Both the position numbers and the translations under genes were made by a program. A DNA stretch of 40,646 nt from positions 1 to 40,646 of the forward strand of contig CAIUMM010000033.1 in assembly GCA_903900265.1 (NCBI GenBank), in the 5' to 3' direction. Below, piece by piece: positions 33,601-40,646 of the stretch (its first letter is position 1; every line of letters begins with the position of its first letter). Below the pieces are notes generated by a model. The model was not told the DNA's origin, made no database searches, and saw only the letters and a program-made list of their open reading frames with translations. The DNA comes from an uncultured Pseudomonadota bacterium (GTDB taxonomy: Bacteria; Myxococcota_A; UBA796; SXON01).

Positions 33601-34997
33601 GAGCCGGTGCTGGACGAGCCGTCGCCGAAGGTCCAGGTGTAGGTCAGCGTGTCGGCGCCGGGATCGGTAGCGGTAGCGGTGAACGTAGAAGCCGTGCTCT
33701 CCGAGCCGCTGGTCGCGCTGGCCGAGGTGATCGTCGGCGCCACGTTGTTGACGGTGACCGTGGTGGTGGTGCTGGAGCTGCCGCCGTCTTCGTCGGAGGC
33801 GGTCATGGTGACGGTGTAGGTGCCGTTGTTGGTGTAGGCGTGGGTGGTGCTTGCGCCGGAGCCGGTGCTGGCGTCGCCGAAGTTCCAGCTGTAGGTCACG
33901 GTGTCGGCGGCGACGTCGGTTGCGCTGGCGAGGAAGCTCCCGGCGGTGCCTTCGTCGACGGGCGAGGTCGCGTAGACCGACACGATGGCCGGGGCGACGT
34001 TGCTGACCGTCACCGTGGCGGTGTCGGTGGCCGTGGCGCCGGCGCTGTTCGTGACGCGCACTTTGGCGGTGTAGGTGCCGTTGTCCGGGTAGGTGCACGA
34101 CGCGCTGGAGCTCGTGCTGGTCGTGTCGTAGGTGCCGTCCGAGGTGCAGTCGTATTCGTAGCTGGTGATCGCCCCGAACACGCCCACCGAGCTGGCGGCG
34201 CTGATCGTCTTGGCCACGCCCTCGGACGCGGTGTACGGGCCGTTGGCCTCGGCGATCGGAGCGCGCGAGGTGCTGAACGCCACCGCCAGCGAGTCCGCGA
34301 GGTAGGTGCTCGCGTTGTGGGAGAGCTCGGTGTAGTACCCCGCCGTGGAGCCGCCATCGATGCCGACGGTGCCGCTCTTCGCCTTGGAGTAGTCGCTCGC
34401 GTCCTCCCCGGAGAAGCTGGTGTCGTTGTACTGGTAGACGATGAGGTTGGACGTCTCGTACAGCTGGATCGCGAACGTGACGCTGCCCTCGGTGCCGCTG
34501 CGCTCGGCGCGGTAGTACACCACGTTGAAGATGCGGTTGGGCGAGGATCCCGACGTGAACGTGTAGACGTAGCTGGAGGTGCCCGTCATCGTCAGGTCGT
34601 CCCAGAACGGCGCCATCATCGCTTGGGTGTTCGAGCTGAAGGTGGTGTTCGACGCCGTGCAGGTGCTGGTGGGGCTGATGTAGCCGTTGGAGCAGACGTA
34701 CAGCGAGGAGTAGGCGGTGCCGTAGAAGGTGAAGCTGAACGGCAACGTCACCGACTCGGAGGAGTTGTCGGCGCTGCCCGCGGTGGCCAGCGAGGTGCCG
34801 CTGGACGTCGCGGTGGTGAAGATCGTCGAGTCGTAGGGGATGCCGCCGGTGGCGTTGGAGTCGGCGTAGTAGTACCCGTAAGAGTCGGGACCGCCAGAAG
34901 CCGCGAGCGCCGAAGCGGGCAGCGCCATCGAAGTAGTGCCAAGCAAAGCCAAGCAGCGGGCGATGCGAGAACGACGGCGAACGAGAGGCTGACGCAT
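30621..34997 (-). CDS. large secreted PKD/Ig/FnIII protein with MYXO-CTERM tail
   Basis: 1458 residues from ATG 34997 (GGAG 5 bp upstream; the frame is open further upstream without support). Signal peptide ends near ALAASG. Domain order: a nidogen-like beta domain (about 30-225: FSFTFYGTAYSSLYVCSNGYI, MAPFWDDL, SGTVGIDGGS); seven PKD domains of about 85 residues, each with the WDFGDGS-type turn and HTYADNGTYTVTLT strand; a cadherin-like putative Ig domain; a thrombospondin/dockerin-like calcium stretch (DTDGDGLADGYEVLNGLDP); about four FnIII-like domains (TPYAPINNE, QPYSPIDGE, WVDPVDGDS, LVRPDDGT); and a MYXO-CTERM tail (DCGCASAP, helix, RRKR). This is a long surface-displayed fibre or adhesin. 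It is 18 bp upstream of the barrel gene, so the two are probably co-expressed. Confidence 0.9.
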   Translation of the reverse strand: MRQPLVRRRSRIARCLALLGTTSMALPASALAASGGPDSYGYYYADSNATGGIPYDSTIFTTATSSGTSLATAGSADNSSESVTLPFSFTFYGTAYSSLYVCSNGYISPTSTCTASNTTFSSNTQAMMAPFWDDLTMTGTSSYVYTFTSGSSPNRIFNVVYYRAERSGTEGSVTFAIQLYETSNLIVYQYNDTSFSGEDASDYSKAKSGTVGIDGGSTAGYYTELSHNASTYLADSLAVAFSTSRAPIAEANGPYTASEGVAKTISAASSVGVFGAITSYEYDCTSDGTYDTTSTSSSASCTYPDNGTYTAKVRVTNSAGATATDTATVTVSNVAPAIVSVYATSPVDEGTAGSFLASATDVAADTVTYSWNFGDASTGSGASTTHAYTNNGTYTVTMTASDEDGGSSSTTTTVTVNNVAPTITSASATSGSESTASTFTATATDPGADTLTYTWTFGDGSSSTGSSTSHTYADDGTYTWTLTVTDGNGGSTSTSGSVTVTNVLPTVSSSSFGTGPEGSAIAFTVSATDPGTADVLTYSWDFGDGSSSTTTTGSTSHTYADNGSYTVSVRISDDTGSVSTSGTAVVTNADPVIGAGTWPTTATEGVSASFVGSATDPGTADTLTYSWSWGDGTVTSGQSASHTYADDGTYTITLTVTDDDGGSSTASKTMTVANVAPTITDLTGPSTAAEGDSASFTGAATDVATDTVTYTWDYGDGSTGSGASASHTYADNGTYTVTLTATDEDGASSTQTTTITVTNVNPAIDSLALTDGDEGTELLLSAIAADAGTGDVLTYTWDYGDGTTGTGNPATHAWPDEGDYTVTLTVTDDDGGSDTLSDTVTIANVDPSITSLAIETADEGALYAYAATASDPGAADILTWTLLSGPDGMTIDALTGQVSWTPTYADSLSPVEVSIRVDDGDGGADEQDFSIIVTALDTDGDGLADGYEVLNGLDPYDASDAAGDPDADGMTNLDESAAGTDPNVFDGPTAPTPYAPINNELVSILTPDLVLDDATSPRGMTLTYEYEVYADADATTLLAQTSDVAESPSQTLWTVDVGLPDAAVSYWRCRANDGLVDGPWSDLASFYIDTSGDAPTTPQPYSPIDGETVTTLSPDYIWTIATDPSGGALTYDLRVWDASTGMMVDETAGLTDDMADAYADWVADTALTDGSAYEWEVRAVTEAGVEGAWSERGAFVVDTSNAAPSAVTWVDPVDGDSLEALSPALSWTVSLDPEGTDVTYTVQADIDPAFSDPDSWTADVNALDMAEVGAALTENTANFLRVRSTDADGLHSEWATIEVFERGLNEAPSVPELVRPDDGTTASEGWPELVAAESIDPEGDAITYEIVVATDDGLSTVVETGASLTATDGLVSWTVGAGLPDGTYYWSARAIDAEGLASEWAPAWSFTVEGGGVEDTAGIGDTGLTVSAGDCGCASAPSTDGFAVGALALALLTIRRKR

Positions 34998-35083
34998 AGG
35001 ACTCCGGGGATTGGGGCCAATAGTACGACGGACGCGGGAATCTATCCAGCGCAGTCTCCGAACTGTACTCAACACCACAAACC

Positions 35084-35959
35084 CTACCCGAGCGTTCCGC
35101 CGCGCAGCCCCCGAACCCGATCGAGCACCCCAACCGCGCGCTTCCACAGCGCCTCGGCGCGATCGGGATCGCACAACGCCGGGTAGGCCGACATCGCCAT
35201 CGTGCCCAAGGGCCCGACGTGCATCAAGGCGCCGATGCCGACGTGCATGCCGACCCCCACGAGCAACAGCCACGGCGTCGCGGCCGGCCACCAAACCAAA
35301 ATCGGGAACAGCGCTTCAAACCCGAGGGTGAACCAGGACATCGCGAGACAGAGCGCGGGATGACCCGAGAGCCATGTCGCGAGCACACCGCCGGCGTGAA
35401 AGCGCTCGACCAGATCGTAGCGCAGCGCATCGCCCGTCCACCACGCCGGATCGACGATGAGCTTCAGCCAACCGGTAGAGCCATACAAGCTCGAATAGAG
35501 CAGGATCAACAGCCACCGCGGCGCGGGGCTGCGCCACTTGCGATGCAGCGCCGGCTCGTCGATGGGCGAAAACAGCAGCGCGACCACGAGTAGAAACACA
35601 AAGCGCTCGGGGGCGCGCACGTTGAGCCCCAGCGCCGCCAACAAGGTGGCGTGCAGCACAAACCAACTCAACACCCCCGCGCGCGCCCACGATCGACCGA
35701 GGATCACGCCGACGAGCGGCAGGAATGCTACCCCCCAGAGGATCCACGCTGCGACCGGACCGAACAGCACATGGTCGGAGATCCGCGTGGGGCCGCTCGC
35801 AAAAACCAGCTCAGGCACCGCCAGCGCGGCGCGTACGTCCCGCCAGCGCGCCAGCTGCGCATCCACCGCGGCGAGCCCGAACGCCACGCGGGTGAGCGCC
35901 CAACCGCCTGCCCACCGGGACGCCCACCGCGCCTGTCCCGCATCAGCGCGCACAGGCAC
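35084..35959 (-). CDS. HTTM-domain (vitamin K-dependent carboxylase-like) membrane protein
   Basis: 291 residues, start GTG 35959 or the GTG two codons later. The HTTM fold is recognisable: ALTRVAFGLAAVDAQLARW first helix, FASGPTRISDHVLFGP, LLYSSLYGSTGWLKLIVDPAWWTGDALRYDL (the family's YxxxGxxKL...W..G element) and HVGIGALMHVGPLGTMAMSAY. About seven membrane helices. Relatives include the membrane part of gamma-glutamyl carboxylase and many bacterial proteins of unknown reaction. The N-terminal ~75 codons overlap the EF-hand gene in another frame, which is unusual and may mean one start or stop is misread. It lies downstream of an SGNH/MBOAT pair, so a role in modifying exported polysaccharide or protein is possible. 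No direct evidence. Confidence 0.75.
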   Translation of the reverse strand: MPVRADAGQARWASRWAGGWALTRVAFGLAAVDAQLARWRDVRAALAVPELVFASGPTRISDHVLFGPVAAWILWGVAFLPLVGVILGRSWARAGVLSWFVLHATLLAALGLNVRAPERFVFLLVVALLFSPIDEPALHRKWRSPAPRWLLILLYSSLYGSTGWLKLIVDPAWWTGDALRYDLVERFHAGGVLATWLSGHPALCLAMSWFTLGFEALFPILVWWPAATPWLLLVGVGMHVGIGALMHVGPLGTMAMSAYPALCDPDRAEALWKRAVGVLDRVRGLRGGTLG

Positions 35960-36411
35960 GCTCGATCAACACCGTGCTCACCGCGTTCAACCTCGGCTGC
36001 GAGGCGCCTCCGGCTGCGACGACCGCTCCACGCGCCGACCCCGAGCCCGAGCGCCACAATGCCGACGCCGAACAGCAGCAAGCGCACGGGCCGCGAATCC
36101 ATCTCAGACTCAGCGTCGGGGTCGACCACCACCCCACCCGACAGCAATGCCTGCGCCGGCCTCGCGCCGTGGGTGTCGGGTCGGGGCTGGGTGACGCGCA
36201 CCCACTGGCCGAGCTCCGCGACGGACACCGCGCCGTCGCCGTCGGTGTCCACCGCCGAGAACGGCCCGACCTCGTCGACGCGCGCATACTCAGCCGCGTC
36301 GATCGTGCCGTTGCCATCGACGTCGATCGGGTCAAGCAGCCGCTGAAACACCGCATCGGTGGAGCCGAAGCGAGCGCCCAGCAACAGCGCGAGGAGGCCA
36401 TCAACGCACAC
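35728..36411 (-). CDS. EF-hand membrane protein
   Basis: The frame from GTG 36411 encodes a hydrophobic start (DGLLALLLGARFGSTDA), two EF-hand loops (DVDGNGTIDAAEY and DTDGDGAVSVAEL, both with complete calcium ligands) and one membrane helix (VRLLLFGVGIVALGLGVGAW) followed by an Arg-rich turn. After about residue 140 the frame runs 232 bp into the HTTM gene, and that part is Arg/Trp/Cys-rich with no domain character. The functional protein may end earlier through a frameshift near 35950-36000 (an alternative frame stops at 35943), or the overlap may be real. A Ca2+-sensing single-pass protein fits the calcium-heavy surface proteins around it. Role unknown. Confidence 0.6.
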   Translation of the reverse strand: MCVDGLLALLLGARFGSTDAVFQRLLDPIDVDGNGTIDAAEYARVDEVGPFSAVDTDGDGAVSVAELGQWVRVTQPRPDTHGARPAQALLSGGVVVDPDAESEMDSRPVRLLLFGVGIVALGLGVGAWSGRRSRRRLAAEVERGEHGVDRACLCALMRDRRGGRPGGQAVGRSPAWRSGSPRWMRSWRAGGTYAPRWRCLSWFLRAAPRGSPTMCCSVRSQRGSSGG

Positions 36412-36460
36412 GCCTACGCCCTAACCGGACGCGCGCGGGGCGCTTCGCAGCACATGCCCA

Positions 36461-37870
36461 TCAGAAGGCGAAGTAAATGAACTCTGCCGCCGACATCCGC
36501 ACGAATAAGAACAGGCCGACCGCGAACACCGCCCACGCCGTGGTGCGCGCCGGCCAGATCCACGGCGAGCCCTCCAGCTTCGGGAGCACGTAGCGCTCGA
36601 CCAGATGCCCGATCACCAGCGGGACCGCGGCGGCGGCGGTCACCGCGAGCACGACGACGGTGGCGATCTGCTGGTCCTCTGGCCACGCGGTCGGATCCTG
36701 CGCGAGCACGTGCGCGATGCGACCCAGCTCCAACGCCCGGAACAAGAACCAACCGAAGACGGTGAATCCAAACATCAGCACGGTCGCCAGCACGCGACCA
36801 CCGGGCATCGCCCGCAGGGACGCCGGCACCCGCGGCTCGACGTAGCGGTACACCACCTGGAGCACCCCATGGTACGCGCCCCAGACCACGAAGTTCCAGC
36901 TTGCACCATGCCAAAGCCCGGAGATCATCATCGCCGCCATCGTGTTCAGCGCCACACGACCAGGCCCGCCGCGGCTCCCGCCGAGCGGGATGTACACGTA
37001 GTCGCGGATCCACGAGCTGAAGCTGATGTGCCAGCGCCGCCAGAACTCGCTGGGCGTAGCGGCGATGTACGGCGCGTCGAAGTTCAGCATCAAGTCAAAG
37101 CCCAACATCCGCGCCGTGCCGCGCGCGATGTTGCTGTACCCTGCAAAATCCGCGAGGATCTGCACCGTGAAGCCGAGCGTCCCCGCCATGAGCAACGGCG
37201 TGCTCGGGTCGGGCATCGCGTAGACCTTGTCCACGTACGGGCTCACGGTGTCGGCCACGACCACCTTGGTGAACGCGCCCCACATGGCAAGGCCAAAGCC
37301 GCTAAAAAACCTCGCTGTGTCCCAGCGACGCGGCGTCTCGGTTTGCATCACGAGGTTGCTGGCGCGCTGCACCGGTCCCGCGACGAGATGGCAGAAAAGC
37401 GAGACCGCGAGCAGGTAGTCCACCGGATGTCGGCAGGCTTTCATCTCCCCGCGGTAGACGTCGATGGAGTAGGCCATCGACTGAAAGGTGTAGAAGCTGA
37501 TGCCGGCGGGCAGAAAAACCCCGACGGCGCCGACGCTGTTGTGGATGCCGAGCGCATCGAGGATGCCCGCGACGTTCGTCAGGAAGAAATCGCAGTACTT
37601 GAAGTACCCGAGCATCGACAGGTTGCCGATCAACGAGACGACGAGCACCGACTTCTTCTGCTCAGGCCAGCGCTCCATCGCGATGGCGCCGAAGTAGTCG
37701 ATGCCTGCGGCGACGTAGAGCAGGATCAAGAACCACGGGTGCACCCATCCGTAGAAGATCGCGCTGGCGACGACGAGCATGCCGTTCTGCCAACGGCGAT
37801 TTGGAACGCCCCAGTACAGGGCGAGCACCACCGCGAAGAAGACGAGGAATTCCTGCTGAACGAAGGTCAT
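36461..37870 (-). CDS. MBOAT O-acyltransferase (AlgI/DltB type), complete
   Basis: 469 residues, multi-pass. Signature regions are FKYCDFFLTNVAGIL, VFLPAGISFYTFQSMAYSIDVYRGEM, VSLFCHLVAGPVQRASNL, EFWRRWHISFSSWIRDYVYIPLGG and SGLWHGASWNFVVWGAYHG with the catalytic His321. It should move an acyl (usually acetyl) group from the cytoplasm across the inner membrane to a partner that esterifies an extracytoplasmic polymer. Its start overlaps the stop of the SGNH gene (ATGA), the AlgI/AlgJ-type pairing. Unlike the truncated MBOAT at 9050-9724 it is intact. The polymer acceptor is unknown; the glycosyltransferases and the sugar cluster in this window are plausible sources. Confidence 0.92.
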   Translation of the reverse strand: MTFVQQEFLVFFAVVLALYWGVPNRRWQNGMLVVASAIFYGWVHPWFLILLYVAAGIDYFGAIAMERWPEQKKSVLVVSLIGNLSMLGYFKYCDFFLTNVAGILDALGIHNSVGAVGVFLPAGISFYTFQSMAYSIDVYRGEMKACRHPVDYLLAVSLFCHLVAGPVQRASNLVMQTETPRRWDTARFFSGFGLAMWGAFTKVVVADTVSPYVDKVYAMPDPSTPLLMAGTLGFTVQILADFAGYSNIARGTARMLGFDLMLNFDAPYIAATPSEFWRRWHISFSSWIRDYVYIPLGGSRGGPGRVALNTMAAMMISGLWHGASWNFVVWGAYHGVLQVVYRYVEPRVPASLRAMPGGRVLATVLMFGFTVFGWFLFRALELGRIAHVLAQDPTAWPEDQQIATVVVLAVTAAAAVPLVIGHLVERYVLPKLEGSPWIWPARTTAWAVFAVGLFLFVRMSAAEFIYFAF

Positions 37871-40473
37871 GGGGCAGCCCCGCTGTTGACGTTGGCCGCG
37901 GCGCTCGGCTCGGGGGCTCCCGGCTCAGGGGTGCCCGGCTCAGGGGCGCCCGGTCCAGGAGCGCCCGGCTCAGAGAGCGAGACGCTCGAGAGCAGCAAAT
38001 AGGGAGCATCTGCAGGGAGGGAGACCTCGACGTAGACCGGCTCCGGCCCGCGCGGGAGCGGCGGGTCGAAGGTCCACGAAGGTGGCGTGGCCATCCCCAG
38101 CTTGAACGTGGTCTCGAGGCGGACCTCGGCGCCCACCTTCACCACGACCCGCGCCTCAGGCTCCGCCCCCTCGGGGACGACGGCGGCGCTGCCGATCTCC
38201 AAGCGCTGGAGGCCGCCCAACAGGCGGGAGAGCAGGTTGGGGGTCAGCTTGAGCGTCAGCGTGTCTCCCGGGTACACCCAGCGTAGACCGCGACACGCGC
38301 GCGTGGGCTCAAGCGCCACGGTGTACGCGCGGCCATTCTGCGCCGGCGAGGAGCCATCCGACCCCAGCGCGTAGAGCGTCTGCCCCACCTGCGTGTACGC
38401 GCCGTTGCCCTTGGCCGCGACGTCTTGGGCGCGAACGACGAGGTTCGGCAACAGCGCGCCGTCCTCAGACAGGCGCAGCGGCGAGCATCCCGCCACGCTG
38501 CCGACCTTCCAGAGCGCGTCGGTGTCCGGCACACCGAGCATCGCGACGTCCGCCTTCGCGACGTTGCCCTCATGCGGCGCGAACGCGCCCAGCGCGGGCA
38601 AAACCGGCGCGTCGGGCTTGCCATCGGCGCCGACGTAGGAGGCGTACGCAGTCAGCGCCGGGACCGCGGTGGGACCGTCCTGCCCGATGATCACGCGGGT
38701 ATCGGCGGCGTTGCCGATGCGGAGGCGCTGGATGAACACCCATCCCCCGTCGGCCGGCGCGTCGATGACGATGGACCAAGGACCCGCAGGCGGCGCGATG
38801 GACGCAGCGGCCGCCCGGTGCAACCCATCCTGCGCGAGGGTCACCGTGCTGTCGCCGACGCGCATCGTCACCGCTCCAGGCTGCGCCGGGGCCGCGAGCG
38901 CGAGCGCTTCGAGCGTCACGCCAAAGCCGGGATCGGCCGCGTCGCTCTGCCAGCCTTCGGGAAAGTCCAGCTGCAGCGTTGTGCCCGGATACACCCACCA
39001 GCCTTGAAACCCGTAGCGATTGCGCACCGGGATCTCCTCGGCCAGCGCGAGCGCGTAGCTCCGCGACGCCGCGACCTCGGCGGGGCCATCCTTCGGCGCG
39101 AACTTGACCAGTCCGGCTTGGTGCTGGGACGCGCCCCCGCAACGGAACGCAAAGTCGTCGCGGGTGGCGTTCGCAGCGAGCAGATCCCCGTCTTCGGTGA
39201 CGCGCAGCGGGCTGACCATGCCGTAGCCAGCGACCTCCAAATCCGAGTCGGAGATGGCGTTGAGACCGGGGACCGCGGCCGACCAGTCGCAGGTTCCCCC
39301 GCCGCGCTTGGGCTCCAGCGCAGGCAGCGCCGGCGGCGCTCCGGTGCGCGTAGCGACCGGCATGGCCTGCACCACCGGCAGCTTGGCGGGGACGATGCCG
39401 CTACCGCTGCCGCCTTCGCGGGTGCCGCCGATCGCGTTCATCGCCTTCAAGCGCTCGACGAGCGCGCGGGTGAGCGCGTCACGGCCCACCTTGTTGAGGT
39501 GCGTGGCGTCTCCGAAGGCGCTGTCCGGCAGCGCGAGGTCGCGCAGGTCGGTGTAGCCCGCGCCCGCTTGATTGAGCAGCTCCACCGCCGCGCGCGCAGT
39601 GGCGGGAGGGTAGACGATGCCGATCTCGGCGTCCCGGCGCACCGGCGCGCTCACGAACACGACGCGAGCGCCGTGCTCGCTGGCGAGGGCCGCGAAGTCG
39701 GGCAGCAGCGTGTCTTCCACGCGTTTGGCGGTGATCTCGCTGGTGGCGCGCGCGGCCTCAACGATGGGGATGGCGCGGGAGACCCGGCTGGCGTCGATCG
39801 CGGCGCCGAGACCAAACAGGCGCTCCAACGCCGGCGCAGCGAGCTCGGCCCCTGCTTGCGCGACGCTCTGGCCGGCCGCAGGCTCGGCGAGCAGCGCGCC
39901 GACGCTCACGTCACGAATCCAACCCATGAGGGTGGTGTGCGTCTCGGTGCGGTGCAGCCGGATTCGGTTCAGCGTAGGGTTGGAGTCGTCGCCGAGGGTC
40001 TTGCGCTGGAGGACCGGATCGTCGCCGTCGAGCTGACTGGCGAGGATGGTGCGCTCGCTCTCGCCCGAAGGCAGGGTGGCGAGCGTCCAATCGAAGGTGG
40101 AGTAGACGATGACGAGCTTGGGGGTCTTGCCGGTTCCAAACACGCGATTGTCCAGCACGGCGTACCAGACCGGCGCGGTGGTGCCGCTCAAATTCACGCC
40201 CGCCACTTGGTCGGGACGCAGCCCAAGCTCACGCCCGAGCAGCGGGAGGTCGAGGTCGGTGCCGACCTTGGACGCGCCGAGCACGACGACCTCGGGGTTC
40301 TTCTCGACCGCGCGCTCCAAGCGCGTGACCAGCTCGCTCTTCGAGGCCGGGGGATCGACCGCCGACCAGCGCGCGAGCGGAATGGCGATCACCAGCAACG
40401 GCAGCACCACAGCGAGCGCGGCAGCGGCGAAGCCGACGGGGCGGGATGAAGGCGGCGCCGGGGGGGTCGACAT
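37867..40473 (-). CDS. membrane-anchored SGNH (AlgJ/AlgX-like) acyltransferase with duplicated C-terminal modules
   Basis: 868 residues from ATG 40473 (a TTG two codons upstream is less likely). An N-terminal membrane anchor (about 13-34) precedes an SGNH domain (about 60-345). The nucleophile is in VVVLGASKVGTD (Ser68), the Asp/His pair is DATHLN (Asp322, His325), and ITAKRVEDTLLPDFAAL and VVFVSAPVRRDAEIGI lie between, as in AlgJ/AlgX-type O-acetyltransferases. The following 500 residues are beta-rich. Two modules at about 395-510 and 641-740 share G(Y/S)..SPLR(V/L)(T/S)EDG, a (L/A)YAL element and (R/W)WVYPG(D/T)TL. A Pro/Gly/Glu tail (EPGAPEPG) ends it. It probably receives acyl groups from the coupled MBOAT and puts them on a surface polymer. 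The extra modules are unusual and may bind that polymer. Confidence 0.85.
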   Translation of the reverse strand: MSTPPAPPSSRPVGFAAAALAVVLPLLVIAIPLARWSAVDPPASKSELVTRLERAVEKNPEVVVLGASKVGTDLDLPLLGRELGLRPDQVAGVNLSGTTAPVWYAVLDNRVFGTGKTPKLVIVYSTFDWTLATLPSGESERTILASQLDGDDPVLQRKTLGDDSNPTLNRIRLHRTETHTTLMGWIRDVSVGALLAEPAAGQSVAQAGAELAAPALERLFGLGAAIDASRVSRAIPIVEAARATSEITAKRVEDTLLPDFAALASEHGARVVFVSAPVRRDAEIGIVYPPATARAAVELLNQAGAGYTDLRDLALPDSAFGDATHLNKVGRDALTRALVERLKAMNAIGGTREGGSGSGIVPAKLPVVQAMPVATRTGAPPALPALEPKRGGGTCDWSAAVPGLNAISDSDLEVAGYGMVSPLRVTEDGDLLAANATRDDFAFRCGGASQHQAGLVKFAPKDGPAEVAASRSYALALAEEIPVRNRYGFQGWWVYPGTTLQLDFPEGWQSDAADPGFGVTLEALALAAPAQPGAVTMRVGDSTVTLAQDGLHRAAAASIAPPAGPWSIVIDAPADGGWVFIQRLRIGNAADTRVIIGQDGPTAVPALTAYASYVGADGKPDAPVLPALGAFAPHEGNVAKADVAMLGVPDTDALWKVGSVAGCSPLRLSEDGALLPNLVVRAQDVAAKGNGAYTQVGQTLYALGSDGSSPAQNGRAYTVALEPTRACRGLRWVYPGDTLTLKLTPNLLSRLLGGLQRLEIGSAAVVPEGAEPEARVVVKVGAEVRLETTFKLGMATPPSWTFDPPLPRGPEPVYVEVSLPADAPYLLLSSVSLSEPGAPGPGAPEPGTPEPGAPEPSAAANVNSGAAP

Positions 40474-40582
40474 GTTCAAGGACTAACGCAACAAAGGGGG
40501 GCACGCAGACAGAATGTGACAGGGGGATTTAGAGAAATAAAGGTTTGAGCATCACTGTGAGATGTTGAGGCCCCCCAAACGG
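40474..40582 (-). promoter_or_regulatory. probable promoter region of the SGNH/MBOAT operon
   Basis: About 110 bp upstream of the SGNH start, clearly more AT-rich than the rest of the window (for example TTTATTTCTCTAAATC on the minus strand near 40531-40546). No gene is present and this is the only gap before a five-gene minus-strand run, so a promoter is likely here. No hexamer pair could be fixed. Confidence 0.3.
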
Positions 40583-40646
40583 TAGGGGGTCAGGTTGTTA
40601 CCATTACACTTTCTGGAAAGTGTAATGGTAACAACCTGACCCCCTA
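40583..40646. repeat. perfect REP-like palindrome at the window edge
   Basis: Two 30-bp arms (40583-40612 and 40617-40646) are exact reverse complements around a 4-bp centre CTGG whose outer bases also pair. The arms begin TAGGGGGTCAGGTTGTTACC and end AACCTGACCCCCTA. The GGGGTCAGGT...ACCTGACCCC frame is the style of REP hairpins mobilised by IS200-like RAYT transposases. The window stops at the last base of the palindrome. Confidence 0.8.

Noticed and set aside
30204..35186. A 4.98-kb open frame antisense to the PKD protein gene
   Set aside because: It is Arg/Gly/Val-rich with no domain, repeats mirror the PKD repeats, and the sense strand has a signal peptide, recognised domains and a sorting tail. 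High GC and repeated codons keep the antisense frame open.

Overview
The window is high-GC, densely coded chromosomal DNA, most likely from a member of the Myxococcota (former Deltaproteobacteria). The reasons are three proteins ending in a MYXO-CTERM-like tail (Cys-rich or Gly-rich spacer, hydrophobic helix, Arg/Lys cluster), many lipoproteins with Asp/Ser/Thr-rich linkers after the lipobox, MopE-type metal-binding repeats, several FG-GAP proteins and a seven-domain PKD protein. No tRNA, rRNA, CRISPR array, integrase or complete transposase gene was seen. The left edge cuts a gene. The right edge coincides exactly with the end of a perfect REP-like palindrome, so it may be a contig end.

2-7.0 kb: tail of a START/SRPBCC protein, a large MopE/FG-GAP lipoprotein, a small secreted barrel-like protein, a GH5 mannanase-like lipoprotein, and a convergent CE2-type esterase gene that is broken. 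7.1-9.7 kb: a Rieske oxygenase, then an FG-GAP lipoprotein gene with an internal stop that collides tail to tail with an MBOAT gene missing its catalytic half. 9.9-11.5 kb: a split YeeE/YedE transporter pair coupled to a 1-Cys peroxiredoxin. 11.5-13.6 kb: a two-domain glycosyltransferase.

13.6-16.4 kb: a 2.7 kb segment bounded by imperfect 28-bp direct repeats. It holds a broken AbiEii-type nucleotidyltransferase with its upstream partner and a condensation-fold acyltransferase, and it contains a stray 48-bp copy of a piece of the neighbouring glycosyltransferase gene. 16.4-17.8 kb: a secreted FG-GAP MYXO-CTERM protein, reading away from the next cluster.

17.96-24.6 kb: a seven-gene, mostly translationally coupled sugar cluster (rfbF, TylC3-like C-methyltransferase, RmlC-like epimerase, second methyltransferase, CmcI-like protein, SDR, glycosyltransferase). 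It looks dedicated to a CDP-linked branched deoxysugar, but the expected CDP-glucose 4,6-dehydratase is not in the window. 24.7-26.8 kb: a VOC protein, a four-helix membrane protein, an unknown protein and a MYXO-CTERM protein.

26.9-40.5 kb: all on the minus strand. In transcription order: a membrane-anchored SGNH protein and a full-length MBOAT (an AlgI/AlgJ-type polysaccharide O-acylation pair), an EF-hand membrane protein overlapping an HTTM protein, the PKD surface protein, a Pro/Ala-repeat barrel protein, an ECF sigma factor, a FecR-like anti-sigma protein, a repeat-only lipoprotein and a 32-residue lipoprotein ORF. Genes in the first half of the window carry several lesions (frameshift, nonsense, deletions), so 6.3-14.5 kb looks like a decaying accessory region, unless some lesions are sequencing errors.
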